NCBI GenBank assembly: GCA_034003585.1 | Contig: JAVEYH010000004.1 | Coordinates: 24,336-88,335 of the forward strand | DNA length: 64,000 bases | DNA from: JAPXSY01 sp034003585 | GTDB taxonomy: Bacteria > Verrucomicrobiota > Kiritimatiellia > RFP12 > UBA1067 | Direction of reading: 5' to 3' | Shown here: positions 52,222 through 61,313 of the stretch, one piece after another | How the letters are laid out: every line of letters begins with the position of its first letter | Numbering within the stretch: the first letter of the stretch is position 1 | Notes under the pieces: generated by a model | Database searches by the model: none | Told to the model about the DNA's origin: nothing | Seen by the model: only the letters and a program-made list of their open reading frames with translations | Translations under genes and position numbers: made by a program

Positions 52222-55200
52222 ATGTCTCTACTCTGCGCGAGACGTAAAGAAATTGTGTTCGCAACCGTAGTCGCTGCGGTGTGGTCGAATTTCGCGGCGA
52301 CGATTGAGGTCAAGCCTGGCGACGGGACGATCGCCGCGGCGGTGGAGAAACTGCGCGTGCTCCGCGCCGGGCAACCTGATGAGCCGGTTACGGTCCGACT
52401 CGCCGGCGGCGTCTATGAACTCGCGGGCACGATCCGGCTCACGGCGAAGGACGCGACCGCTCCGGTCCTTTTTACGGCGGCGGACGGTGCGGAGGTCCTC
52501 GTGTCCGGCGGACGGTGTTTGAAGGGCGGGCGTGTCGATGGCGGCGTCGTCAAATTTCCGGTGCCGGAATGGAAAAACGGCTCGTGGAAGATCGAGCAGC
52601 TCTATATCAACGGACGGCGCGCGCTCCGTCCCTCTGTGCCAGAGAATCAGTACTTCTATCCTGAGGGGCGTATCGACGATCCGGAGGACGCCGAGAAGGC
52701 GAAGGCCGACGCTGCGAAGGGCAATCCGCGCAAAGTCAAAGCCGCGTACGACCGCTTCATCGCCGCGCCGGGACAGATCCCGGAGGAATGGAAAGGTGTC
52801 GAGGTGATCGTGCCGCACGGCTGGGTGATCACTCGCGCGCGGATCAAAAGCTACAATCCGGCCACGCGCGAGACCGTCATCGACGGCGGACGCCCCGGCT
52901 ATATGCACGACATCACGACCGACCGGCACTATCGCCTCGAGAATGTGAAGGCGGCGTTCGGCAAGCCCGGCGAGTGGTACGCCGACACCGGGTCCGGCGA
53001 GATTTTCTACACGCCGCTCAAGACGGAGAAGGCGGATTCGCTCGAAGTCGTCGCGCCGCGGCTCCACACACTGTTCGTGGTCGAGGGAGACCCCGCCTCG
53101 AACCGTAAGGCCGGCAACATCACCTTCGAGAAGATCACCTTTGCCCACACCGCGTTCGTGCTGCCTGACGGCGGCTGCGCCGATCACCAGGCGAGTCTTG
53201 ACCACGCCGGGGCAATCGTCGCGCGCTTCGCGGACAATGTCGTTGTTCAGGACTGCGACATCCGTCGTACCGGCGGCTGGGGCGTGAAGTTCGAAGGCGG
53301 CTGTACAGGATGCGCCGTGCGCGACTCGCGGCTTTTCGACCTCGGCGCGGGCGGTGTCGAGATCGGTTCGCCGAAACGCGGCATCCGGAAAAACAACCGC
53401 GCGGAATACACGGAGCGCTGCGCGGTGGAGCGGTGCTTCATTGAGTGCGGCGGACGCGTCCATCCGGCGGCGATCGGCGTCGCCGTGACGCTCGCGGGGC
53501 ACAACCTCGTCTCGCACAACACGATCCGCGACTTTTATTACAGCGCGGTCAGCGTCGGGCACGACTGGGGCGACGGCAATCCCGCCGCGGCCGGCAATAT
53601 CGTCGAGTGGAACCACATCTACGACATCGGCCAGCGTGTCCTCTCCGACCTCGCCGCGGTTTACACGCTCGGCGAGCAGCCCGGCACCGAGATCCGGAAC
53701 AACCTGATCCACGACGTCTGGACGGCCCGTTATGGCGCGCAGGGCGTCTATCTCGACCAGGGATCGAAATACATCACCGTCTCGAACAACGTCATCGTCC
53801 GTGCGCTGGAGGCGTCGTTCTCCAGCGCGGCCGGCGCGTGCGGACACAACCTTTTCGCGAACAACATCTTCATGTTCCCGCGCCGCTACGCCGCGTGGCT
53901 CTATTCCGAGAAGGATTACGGGAATTGGATGCCGAAACACAGGCACAGCCCCGGCCACCAGCTCTTCATCGAGCGCAACATCTTCCTCGGCGACGAGAAT
54001 CTCAAGGGCATGTTCCCCGCGGAAGGGCGCCAGCCGCTTTCCGACCGCATCCACTTCAAGGGCAACACGTGGTGGAACATTGGCTGGCCGGAGGATTTCA
54101 AGTTCAGTTCGTGGACGAAGGGGACCAACGTCCTTGACGTCGTCACCGAGGACGATCCCCCGGAAGCGTTCTACCAGTCGCCGAAACAGTGGCGCGACCG
54201 TCTGCGGCTGAAGGTTCCGTCAGAGGACGTGGCGAACTTCCTTGCGAAGACAGACGGCGATGTCGTGGCCGATCCGCTTCTCGCGATGCCGTATGGCAGC
54301 GAGGCGTTCCTCTTCCCCGCGCCGGACTCGCCGGCCGTCAAAAACGGGTTCGTTCCGTTCGACCTTTCGCGCGAGGTCGGTGCCGGGAAGCCGCACGCGA
54401 AGGGCAAGCCGCGCATGACGCGGCCGGAGAACGCGACACAGACCTTCCCTCGCGCGCCCCTCAGTCCGTCCGCCCAGAGAACGCTCGCGAAAGCGGAGTC
54501 TGCGGCAAAAGACACGCTCCGGCTGATCGTCTTCAAACAACGGTTCACCGGCGGCGGTGCCGGATTCGCGCTTCTCTTCCGCACGCCAAACGGGAAGAAC
54601 TATCTCTTCGACGCCGGCAACGGAGGCAACTGCGTTGTGCCGTTCAGTTGCGGCCGCGACGAGATCGACCATTATCTATACGAGCACGACATCCGCAAGC
54701 TGGACGGCGTGATCGTCTCGCATTCGCACGGGGACCATTTCGGCGGCCTCATCTGGCTCGCTGACAAATACAAGGCGGACAAGTTCTGGGATTCGGGCTA
54801 CACCTTCCCGGGATCGGACGGCGCGGGCGAGGATGGCTGGGCGAAGATTCTTCGCGAGAAGATGCTCCGCTTCCATCCGGACATGGCTTGTATCAAGGTC
54901 CGCCGCGGGGACAAGATGGACTGGGACGCCGATTTGGACGTAACCGTCATCAATCCGCCGCCGGGCGCCGGCATCCCCGTTCTGGATAACGACAAGCGCC
55001 CAAAGAACGACACCCCGGGCCACCACCTGCTCAACGCGAACGCGATCGGGATTCGCGTCAAGTTCAAGGACGTCGTGTTCCAGGTGAACGGTGATATCCA
55101 GGAGGACTACGCCCACGAGCACCTCTTCCCGTTTATCAGGGAGGCGTACGCCGAGAACGACCGCAAGGTGGACGTGCTGGTGGCCCTCAGCCACGGCATC

Positions 55201-55470
55201 CACGCGACGCGCGAGGAGGCGGAGTTGTCCCGTCCGAAAATCGCGCTCGGCAGCATCTATTTCGACGGCGCGCCCAAGAACTGGTGCCGGCAGTGGGCGC
55301 GGGAGCGCGGGGTTCTCAACCGCGAATTCGAGGCCGTCGGCGCGAAATGCTTCGATTCGGGTGTGTGGGGAACGGTTGCCGTGACGAGCGATGGCAAAAC
55401 CTGCTACGCCGAGACCGAGTTCAAGAAACCCCGCAAGGGCGTTTCCGAATACAAACAACACGGAAAATAA
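52222..55470 (+). CDS. Right-handed parallel beta-helix protein fused to a metallo-beta-lactamase domain
   Basis: 1,082 residues from the ATG at 52222, which fits a signal peptide (MSLLCARRKEIVFATVVAAV). GTG at 52198 and TTG at 52177 are alternatives and the Shine-Dalgarno does not decide. The first 760 residues match the other beta-helix proteins: EVKPGDGTIAAAVEKLRVLR, VTVRLAGGVYELAG, then repeats (NHIYDIG, NLIHDVW, NVIVRAL, NIFLGDEN) and the C-terminal ADPLLAMPYGSEAFLFPAPD. The last 300 residues are a metallo-beta-lactamase fold: HSHGDHFGG (54721-54747) for the HxHxDH motif, DIQEDYAHE and ALSHGIHAT for later ligands. The fusion is unusual; the role is unknown. Confidence 0.78.
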   Translation: MSLLCARRKEIVFATVVAAVWSNFAATIEVKPGDGTIAAAVEKLRVLRAGQPDEPVTVRLAGGVYELAGTIRLTAKDATAPVLFTAADGAEVLVSGGRCLKGGRVDGGVVKFPVPEWKNGSWKIEQLYINGRRALRPSVPENQYFYPEGRIDDPEDAEKAKADAAKGNPRKVKAAYDRFIAAPGQIPEEWKGVEVIVPHGWVITRARIKSYNPATRETVIDGGRPGYMHDITTDRHYRLENVKAAFGKPGEWYADTGSGEIFYTPLKTEKADSLEVVAPRLHTLFVVEGDPASNRKAGNITFEKITFAHTAFVLPDGGCADHQASLDHAGAIVARFADNVVVQDCDIRRTGGWGVKFEGGCTGCAVRDSRLFDLGAGGVEIGSPKRGIRKNNRAEYTERCAVERCFIECGGRVHPAAIGVAVTLAGHNLVSHNTIRDFYYSAVSVGHDWGDGNPAAAGNIVEWNHIYDIGQRVLSDLAAVYTLGEQPGTEIRNNLIHDVWTARYGAQGVYLDQGSKYITVSNNVIVRALEASFSSAAGACGHNLFANNIFMFPRRYAAWLYSEKDYGNWMPKHRHSPGHQLFIERNIFLGDENLKGMFPAEGRQPLSDRIHFKGNTWWNIGWPEDFKFSSWTKGTNVLDVVTEDDPPEAFYQSPKQWRDRLRLKVPSEDVANFLAKTDGDVVADPLLAMPYGSEAFLFPAPDSPAVKNGFVPFDLSREVGAGKPHAKGKPRMTRPENATQTFPRAPLSPSAQRTLAKAESAAKDTLRLIVFKQRFTGGGAGFALLFRTPNGKNYLFDAGNGGNCVVPFSCGRDEIDHYLYEHDIRKLDGVIVSHSHGDHFGGLIWLADKYKADKFWDSGYTFPGSDGAGEDGWAKILREKMLRFHPDMACIKVRRGDKMDWDADLDVTVINPPPGAGIPVLDNDKRPKNDTPGHHLLNANAIGIRVKFKDVVFQVNGDIQEDYAHEHLFPFIREAYAENDRKVDVLVALSHGIHATREEAELSRPKIALGSIYFDGAPKNWCRQWARERGVLNREFEAVGAKCFDSGVWGTVAVTSDGKTCYAETEFKKPRKGVSEYKQHGK

Positions 55471-55475
55471 GCATT

Positions 55476-55537
55476 GGCTTCGGGGGCGGCATCGGAATCG
55501 GGTCCGTCAGCCAAGGGGGGGGGGTCGGCCCCGATGC
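55476..55537. repeat. Palindromic intergenic repeat family, copy C
   Basis: GGCTTCGGGGGCGGCATCGG arm, a CAGCCAAGGGG loop and a short CGGCCCCGATGC right arm, then TTCCAAGAC as in copy A. The right arm is degenerate. Confidence 0.7.
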
Positions 55538-55554
55538 TTTTCCAAGACGTTGTT

Positions 55555-55583
55555 GCGGGCGGGGACGCCCGCGCTCCCGACTC
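55555..55583. repeat. 29-base dispersed repeat, copy 2
   Basis: Identical to 43650-43678, with the same internal hairpin. It lies just after copy C of the palindromic family. Confidence 0.85.
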
Positions 55584-55695
55584 CGCGTACTTCAGCGTTA
55601 CGCGTTGGACGTTGCGCGTTGAACGTTTCGATCCTTCTTCCCCGTTCCCTGTCCCGCGACTGCGGCACCTCAACGGTAACGCGCACCCGCGCGGC

Positions 55696-56796
55696 TCACT
55701 CTGCCGCCGGTTTGCGCAGGCGGAGCTGGCCGCAGGCGGCGTCCGCGTCCCGGCCGCGCGACTGGCGCAGCGTGGTCGCGAGCCCGGCCCGGAGCAACCG
55801 GTCCAGAAACGCGAGGCAGATGCGGTCCCCGGGGCGTTCGCCGTCAAACCCCTCGACCGGCGAGAGCGGAATGAGGTTGACTTTGCAGGGCATGCCGCGC
55901 AACAGGCGGACCAGGGCATCGGCATGCTGCGGCGCGTCGTTGAGGCCTTTGACCAGCGTGTACTCAAAGGTGACGACGCGTCCGGTCTTCTCAAAATAAG
56001 CGCGGCAGGCCGCGATCACTTCCGCCACGGGCCAGCGCCGGTTGACCGGCATCAGCCGGCTGCGCAGCGCGTCATCCGGCGCGTGCAGCGAAACCGAGAG
56101 TTCAAACTGGATGCCCTCTTCGGCCAGGCGCCGGATGCCGGGCACGACGCCGCAGGTGCTGAGGGTGATGTGCCGCGCGCCGAGTTTCAGCCCCTTGGGA
56201 TCGTTGAGGATGCGCAGGGCGCGGAGCACATTGTCGTAGTTGTCGAAGGGCTCGCCCATGCCCATGACCACGATGTTGCCGGGCCGCGGCAGGGAGGGCT
56301 TGGCGCCGGGCCTGCCGGATGGTGTGCCGGGTGTTGGCGGGTCGGCGCGCAGGAGCTGGCAGGCGGCCATAACCTGGCCCACGATCTCGGCGGCGGTCAG
56401 GTCGCGCGCGCGGCCCGACTGGCCGCTGGCGCAGAAGGCGCAGCGGAAGTCGCATCCCACCTGCGAGGAGACGCACTGCGTGAGACGGCCTTTGGAGGGG
56501 ATGAGCACCGTCTCCACGCACTCGCCGTCCCGGCAACGCACGAGGAGTTTGCGCACGCCGTCCCCGGCGTGCCGGATGTGCACGACCTCCAGGGCCTCGA
56601 GGGGGAACGACCGGCTGAGCTGTTCGCGCAACTCCGCCGGCAGCGTGGTGAACTCATCCCACGACCGGGCGAAAGACTGGTAAAGTCCGGTGACAATCTG
56701 CTCCGCGCGGAAACCGGGCAGACCGAGTTCCCGGCAAAGCGGTTTCCATTCAGAGGGGAGCACCCCCCATGCGGCGGGTCTGTCCGGATCGCTCAT
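55696..56796 (-). CDS. rlmN: 23S rRNA (adenine-C2)-methyltransferase
   Basis: 366 residues, normal for RlmN. The radical-SAM cluster motif is C-DFR-C-AF-C (CxxxCxxC) in SSQVGCDFRCAFCASG. Other family motifs: NIVVMGMGEPFDNYDNVLRA, ITLSTCGVVPGI, LSVSLHAPDD and VTFEYTLVKGLND. The second catalytic Cys is in DADAACGQLR near the end. It methylates A2503 of 23S rRNA and some tRNAs. The start overlaps the stop of the preceding small secreted gene by ATGA. Confidence 0.95.
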   Translation of the reverse strand: MSDPDRPAAWGVLPSEWKPLCRELGLPGFRAEQIVTGLYQSFARSWDEFTTLPAELREQLSRSFPLEALEVVHIRHAGDGVRKLLVRCRDGECVETVLIPSKGRLTQCVSSQVGCDFRCAFCASGQSGRARDLTAAEIVGQVMAACQLLRADPPTPGTPSGRPGAKPSLPRPGNIVVMGMGEPFDNYDNVLRALRILNDPKGLKLGARHITLSTCGVVPGIRRLAEEGIQFELSVSLHAPDDALRSRLMPVNRRWPVAEVIAACRAYFEKTGRVVTFEYTLVKGLNDAPQHADALVRLLRGMPCKVNLIPLSPVEGFDGERPGDRICLAFLDRLLRAGLATTLRQSRGRDADAACGQLRLRKPAAE

Positions 56797-57272
56797 TCGG
56801 GTTCCCTGATCCCCTGGCGCGGACGCAGGATCGGATTCTTGCCGCGATCCGGCGCCCGCGCCGTGAAGGGCCGGTCCGCTTCCTTCTTTTCGGCCGCCAC
56901 AAAGGGCTGTTTCTCCGGAACCGCTTTCGCGTCGGCCCGGAGGGTCGGCACGCGGATGGGGGAACCCGGGACATACGGTTCCGTTTCGGTGTGGCGCGTC
57001 TCCGCGGAACGCGCCGAGGCCCCGGCCTCGGCGGTGCGGCTCCGGAAGAGCCGGCCGAAGAAGCCGCGCGTGTCCCGCTGCGCGGCCGGTCTACCGATCG
57101 GACGCGGCGCGGCCGGCTCCGTATACGCCTCACTCCGATACACCGCGTGGCCCGCGGTCCGGGAGGGGGTGTAGGGTTGGGTCTGGAACCGCACCTCGTC
57201 CCGCTCCCCGGCGCGCAACACCGTGATCCCGAGCAGAACCGGAAACGCGATCCCCCAACACCGCAGGCTCAT
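56793..57272 (-). CDS. Small hypothetical secreted protein
   Basis: 159 residues. The N-terminus MSLRCWGIAFPVLLGITVLRAG looks like a signal peptide. The rest is low in hydrophobic residues, rich in Arg, Pro and Ala, with no recognised domain, and may be disordered. It starts one base after the TetR gene stop, and its own stop overlaps the rlmN start. Real coding is supported mainly by the signal peptide and tight coupling. Confidence 0.55.
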   Translation of the reverse strand: MSLRCWGIAFPVLLGITVLRAGERDEVRFQTQPYTPSRTAGHAVYRSEAYTEPAAPRPIGRPAAQRDTRGFFGRLFRSRTAEAGASARSAETRHTETEPYVPGSPIRVPTLRADAKAVPEKQPFVAAEKKEADRPFTARAPDRGKNPILRPRQGIREPE

Positions 57273-57273
57273 C

Positions 57274-57894
57274 TCACGCCCTCCTGGACCGGGATGCGGC
57301 CGACGGTGCGGTGAGGTTTTCGATGGTCTGATGCAGCATCCGCGACAGCTCGCTGTAATCCGCGCTTTGACTCACGGTCAGGCGCAGGATGGCCGCCTCC
57401 ATCTGCGCGTACAGCAACTCCGTGGCGAGCGTGGCGTTGATCCGGCGCAACTCCCCTTTGCGGATCCCCTCGACCACCAGCCGGTGCAGGATCCGGCGCA
57501 GCCCGATCGTATGCCGCGAGATGGTCCGATCCATCTGATGCCCCGCCCGCTGCGCCGCCAGCACATAATCAAGGATCACCGTCAGGATCACGCGCTGTTC
57601 GAAAAGCAGGGCCAACACCGCTCGCATCACGCGATCCAGCCGGTCCACCGTACCGGTCGGGGAGGAGAGGATCTCCTCAAACCGTCCGATCAGCAGATAC
57701 GAGACCTCCCAAATCGCGGTATTGAAGATCTGCCGCTTGTTCCGGAAGTACTTGTAGAGCGTGGTCCGGGCGATCGAGCAACTGTCCGCGATCTTCTGAT
57801 ACGTCACCCCATCATATCCCTGCTCGGAAAAGAGCTGGATCGATTTGGCGATAATCGCGCGCTTGCGCGCCTCATGATCGATGACGATACCCAT
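57274..57894 (-). CDS. TetR/AcrR family transcriptional regulator
   Basis: 206 residues; AAGGGG precedes the ATG. The N-terminal helix-turn-helix is TYQKIADSCSIARTTLYKYF, the TetR signature. The C-terminal ligand-binding domain is helical (MRAVLALLFEQRVILTVIL). The ligand is unknown. It is followed by a one-base gap and the small secreted gene and then rlmN. It is divergent from the DeoR gene across 207 bases. Confidence 0.9.
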   Translation of the reverse strand: MGIVIDHEARKRAIIAKSIQLFSEQGYDGVTYQKIADSCSIARTTLYKYFRNKRQIFNTAIWEVSYLLIGRFEEILSSPTGTVDRLDRVMRAVLALLFEQRVILTVILDYVLAAQRAGHQMDRTISRHTIGLRRILHRLVVEGIRKGELRRINATLATELLYAQMEAAILRLTVSQSADYSELSRMLHQTIENLTAPSAASRSRRA

Positions 57895-58028
57895 ACGGAC
57901 CCCTTGACAACCGGTGCGGCCCCGTACGGAAACCCGCGGCAGACGTGACCGACCGTTACGATTGGATTGTTGATTAATCGCGCGGCGGCGTCAAGCCCGG
58001 CCTTGACAAAAACCGAAAAAGTGTCATC

Positions 58029-58059
58029 CCGCGCATCCGCGCTTGCATCGGATGCGCGG
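58029..58059 (+). promoter_or_regulatory. Hairpin in the leader of the DeoR gene
   Basis: Perfect 11-bp stem CCGCGCATCCG / CGGATGCGCGG, nine-base loop CGCTTGCAT, then TTTTGATT. It lies 43 bases before the DeoR ATG, after a TTGACA at 58003. It could be an attenuator-like terminator or an operator. TTTGAT and ATCAAA also form a more distant inverted pair around 58061 and 58094. Confidence 0.45.
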
Positions 58060-58101
58060 TTTTGATTAACTGTGATCGGTTTCGAGCAAAAATGATCAAA
58101 C

Positions 58102-58881
58102 ATGGGCGACACGGTTTCCAGAGAGCTGGCCGAGGCCAGATGGCGCAAGGTGCGCACGTTGCTGCGCGAGCGGGGCATCCTGCGCGTGGAGGAGCTGGCC
58201 GCTGAGTTGGACGTGTCGGCCGCCACCATCCGCCGGGACCTTGCCGCGCTGGAGGCGGCCGGCGGCCTGCGCCGCATCCACGGCGGCGCCATCGCGCCGG
58301 ACGGCCGGGACGAGGAGCCGCTGTTTGACGACAAGACCGCGATGTCGGCTGCGGAAAAAGGGCGGATCGCCGAGGCGGCGCTGCGCCTGATCCGGCCGCG
58401 CGACATCGTGTATCTCGACGGCGGCAGTACCATTCTGGCGCTGGCGCGCCTGCTGACCCACCACACCCAAACCACCGTCGTCACCAATTCGCTGCGCGTG
58501 GCCCAGGTGTTCAGCAGCGGCGGCCCGCGCATGATCCTCACCGGCGGCGAGTGCCGCCTGATCAGCCAGACCTTTGTCGGCCCGTTGACCCGGTCGATCC
58601 TGGGGCAACTGCACCTCGACATCGCCTTCATGGGCACCATCGGCGTCTCGGCGGAGACCGGCATGACCACGACCGATCCCGCCGAAGCCTACACCAAGGA
58701 GCAGGCCATGGCGCGGGCGGCGCGGGTCGTGCTGCTGGCGGACAGCTCGAAGTTCGGCAAAACGAGTTTTGTGCGTTTCGGCGCCCTCTCCTCGCTTTCC
58801 ACCCTGATCTCAGACAAACGCATGCCGGCCGCGCAGCGCAAGGCGTTCCAGCGCGCCGGCGTCGAAACCGTACTCGTATAA
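58102..58881 (+). CDS. DeoR/GlpR family transcriptional regulator
   Basis: 259 residues. The N-terminal helix-turn-helix (RVEELAAELDVSAATIRRDL, then GLRRIHGGAI) is the DeoR signature. The C-terminal effector domain has the usual YLDGGSTILALARLL, VVTNSLRVAQVF and VLLADSSKFGKTSFV blocks, typical of sugar-phosphate-responsive repressors. No Shine-Dalgarno is apparent. The E1 dehydrogenase gene starts 20 bases after its stop, so the regulator probably controls it and is co-transcribed. Confidence 0.92.
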   Translation: MGDTVSRELAEARWRKVRTLLRERGILRVEELAAELDVSAATIRRDLAALEAAGGLRRIHGGAIAPDGRDEEPLFDDKTAMSAAEKGRIAEAALRLIRPRDIVYLDGGSTILALARLLTHHTQTTVVTNSLRVAQVFSSGGPRMILTGGECRLISQTFVGPLTRSILGQLHLDIAFMGTIGVSAETGMTTTDPAEAYTKEQAMARAARVVLLADSSKFGKTSFVRFGALSSLSTLISDKRMPAAQRKAFQRAGVETVLV

Positions 58882-58901
58882 CCCCAACACGAAGGCACAT
58901 C

Positions 58902-61199
58902 ATGGCGACCAACAACCACCTCAGCACACGCAAACCCCGCTTCAAGCCCACCTCCTACCCGCTCGGCAAGATTCCGGCCTATGCGTACACGGGCACGCTC
59001 AAAGCGGAACTCGCCGACGGCCGGCTCTCCGCGGCCAAGGCCGTGGACATGCTGGAGGACATGCTGACGATCCGCGAGTTCGAGGAGATGATCGTCAAAC
59101 TGCGCACCGGCGCCTACGACTCCTGCAAAGGGTACGAGTACCGCGGCCCGACCCACGTCTCGATCGGCCAGGAGGCCACGGCGGTGGGCTGCTGCGCGGC
59201 CATGGCGTATGATGACCTGATCACCTCCACCCACCGCGGCCACGGCGATTCGCTCGCCAAAGGGTGCGCGGCCATCCGCGGCATGAGCGTCGCGGAACTG
59301 AAGGCTCGCGTGCCGGAGTGTAACGCGACCCAGCGCAAAGAGCTGATCGAGGCCGCGCTGGAGAAACACGTCTACCGCGCCATCGCGGAGCTGTTCGGCA
59401 AGGAGGACGGCTACTGCAAGGGCCGCGGCGGCGGCATGCACATCGCCGATTTCAAGGCCGGCCATCTCGGCGCCAACGCGATTGTGGGCGGCGGGGTGCC
59501 GATCGCCACCGGCGCGTCCATCAGCTCGCGCTACTTCCAGAACCGCAAGGTCACCTGCTGCTTCGCGGGCGACGGCGCCTACGCCAACGGCGTGGTGCTG
59601 GAGGCGCTGAACTGGGCCGCCATGGGCCAGTTCACCGATCCCGCCTACGCGGCCCAGCCCTTCGGCCTGCCGATCGTCTACGCCATCATCAACAACCACT
59701 ATGGCTTCACCGGCCGCGTGGACGGCGAGGTCGCGGGCGTCGCCACCGTCGCGCGCCGCGCCGCGGGTTTCGCGGACAACAACATGCACGCCGAAGTGGT
59801 CAACGGCATGGATCTGCTCGCCTGCCTGGACGCCATGCGCCGCGCCGCCGACCTCTGCCGCAAGGGACAGGGCCCGGTGATGCTGGAGTTCGACACCTAC
59901 CGCAATTACGGACACTCCCTCGGCGACCCGCGCTTCGAATACCGCACGAAGGAGGAGGAGGCCTCCTGGAAGGAGCTCGACCCCATCGCGACGTTCGAAC
60001 GCCAACTGCTGGAAACCAAGGCCATCACCCCGCGCAAACTCGAGGCGCTGAAGGCCAAGGTCGCGGACCGCAACGCCCGCATGGCGGCGCAAGCGGCCTG
60101 GTCCCAAGACCCCGACCCCGCGGACGTGATTCGCTACATGTATACCGACACCCGCGTCGAAACGGTGCCGGAGCCCTTCGCCAACGCCCCGACCGTGGGA
60201 GACCTGCCGGTGATCAAACGCGCCGAAGACGGCCAGATCACCTACAAGGACGCGATCAAGGAGGCGATGATCGAGGAGATGCTGCGCGACCGCCGTGTGG
60301 TGCAGTGGGGCGAGGACATCGCCGAGTACGGCGGGGCCTTCAAGGTCACCAAGGGCCTGATCGACGCCTTCGGCCGGGAGCGGATCTTCAACACCCCGAT
60401 CTCCGAAGCCTGCATCTGCGGCACCGCGGTCGGCGCGGCCATGACCGGCCTGCGGCCGGTGGTCGAGCTGATGTATATGGACTTCGGCCTCATGGCCTCG
60501 GACCAGATCTCCAACCAGGCGGCCAAGTGGCATTACATGTCCGGGGCCAGCATCGAGGTGCCCCTCGTGTACCGCGCCTCCGTCGGCGGCGGCAAGGGCT
60601 ACGGCGGCCAGCACTCCCAGACGCTCGAATCCATGTTCGCCCACATCCCCGGCCTCTATGTGGTCTATCCCGCCACGCCCTATGACGCCAAGGGCATGCT
60701 GAAGAGCGCGATCCGCGACAACAACCCCATCCTCTTCGTCGAATCGCAGATCATGTACAATTACAAGGGAGTCGTGCCGAAAGAGGAGTATCTGGTCCCG
60801 CTCGGCAAGGCGGATGTCAAACGCGCGGGCGACACGGTCTCGATCGTCACCTGGGGACCAATGCTCTACGAGGCGCTCAAGGCCGCCGACCAGCTCGCCG
60901 CCGAGGGGATCTCCGCGGAAATCGTGGACATCCGTTCGCTCGTGCCGCTCGACATGGAAACGATCCTCGCCTCGGTCCGCAAAACCGGGCGCTGCGTGGT
61001 GGCCAGCCACTGCGTCGGGATCGGCAGCTTCACCGGCGAGATCGCCTCGCGCATTATGGCCGAGGCCTTTGACGCGCTCGACGCCCCGGTGCTGCGCGTC
61101 GGCGCCAAGGACGGCATCGCGCCGCAGGCTTACTCGCTCGAAGACGCCTTCCTGCCGCATGACCGCGACATCGTCGCCGCGGTGAAGCAGCTTCTCTGA
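58902..61199 (+). CDS. Fused alpha-beta E1 component of a 2-oxoacid or acetoin dehydrogenase
   Basis: 765 residues from the ATG at 58902. Residues about 45-420 match E1 alpha: THRGHGDSLAKG, GKEDGYCKGRGGGMHIADF and the thiamine-diphosphate motif GDGAYANG (223-230) with NN at 264-265. Residues about 430-765 match E1 beta: YKDAIKEAMIEEMLRDRRVV, GEDIAEYGGAFKVTKGL, TPISEACICGTAVGAAMTGL and GGGKGYGGQHSQTLE. An extra stretch of about 30 residues (near 121-160) separates two motifs that are usually close. No E2 or E3 gene follows here. The DeoR regulator is directly upstream. The substrate (pyruvate, branched-chain acid, acetoin) is undecided. Confidence 0.85.
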   Translation: MATNNHLSTRKPRFKPTSYPLGKIPAYAYTGTLKAELADGRLSAAKAVDMLEDMLTIREFEEMIVKLRTGAYDSCKGYEYRGPTHVSIGQEATAVGCCAAMAYDDLITSTHRGHGDSLAKGCAAIRGMSVAELKARVPECNATQRKELIEAALEKHVYRAIAELFGKEDGYCKGRGGGMHIADFKAGHLGANAIVGGGVPIATGASISSRYFQNRKVTCCFAGDGAYANGVVLEALNWAAMGQFTDPAYAAQPFGLPIVYAIINNHYGFTGRVDGEVAGVATVARRAAGFADNNMHAEVVNGMDLLACLDAMRRAADLCRKGQGPVMLEFDTYRNYGHSLGDPRFEYRTKEEEASWKELDPIATFERQLLETKAITPRKLEALKAKVADRNARMAAQAAWSQDPDPADVIRYMYTDTRVETVPEPFANAPTVGDLPVIKRAEDGQITYKDAIKEAMIEEMLRDRRVVQWGEDIAEYGGAFKVTKGLIDAFGRERIFNTPISEACICGTAVGAAMTGLRPVVELMYMDFGLMASDQISNQAAKWHYMSGASIEVPLVYRASVGGGKGYGGQHSQTLESMFAHIPGLYVVYPATPYDAKGMLKSAIRDNNPILFVESQIMYNYKGVVPKEEYLVPLGKADVKRAGDTVSIVTWGPMLYEALKAADQLAAEGISAEIVDIRSLVPLDMETILASVRKTGRCVVASHCVGIGSFTGEIASRIMAEAFDALDAPVLRVGAKDGIAPQAYSLEDAFLPHDRDIVAAVKQLL

Positions 61200-61200
61200 T

Positions 61201-61233
61201 CGCCCCGCGTCAGAACCGGACCGCCGCGGGGCG
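61201..61233. terminator. Possible terminator between the convergent E1 and beta-helix genes
   Basis: Perfect 9-bp inverted repeat CGCCCCGCG / CGCGGGGCG with a 15-base loop, directly after the E1 stop. No T-tract follows on either strand, so it may only be a stem that aids termination. Confidence 0.3.
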
Positions 61234-61313
61234 GGACAGCGCAATCGAACGCCCCGCGCTCACGTGCCGGAACAAACGCGGAAGGGCAAACCGCGCAAAC
61301 CGCGCCGGCCTCC

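Noticed and set aside
47761..55583. CRISPR-like array from the intergenic repeats
   Set aside because: Copies are single, kilobases apart, palindromic and without regular spacers; no cas gene is in the window.
3650..55633. CGTTGCGCGTT-like motif near 3651, 38573 and 55610
   Set aside because: The three matches are short and imperfect. They may be a dispersed repeat, but the evidence is too weak to list.
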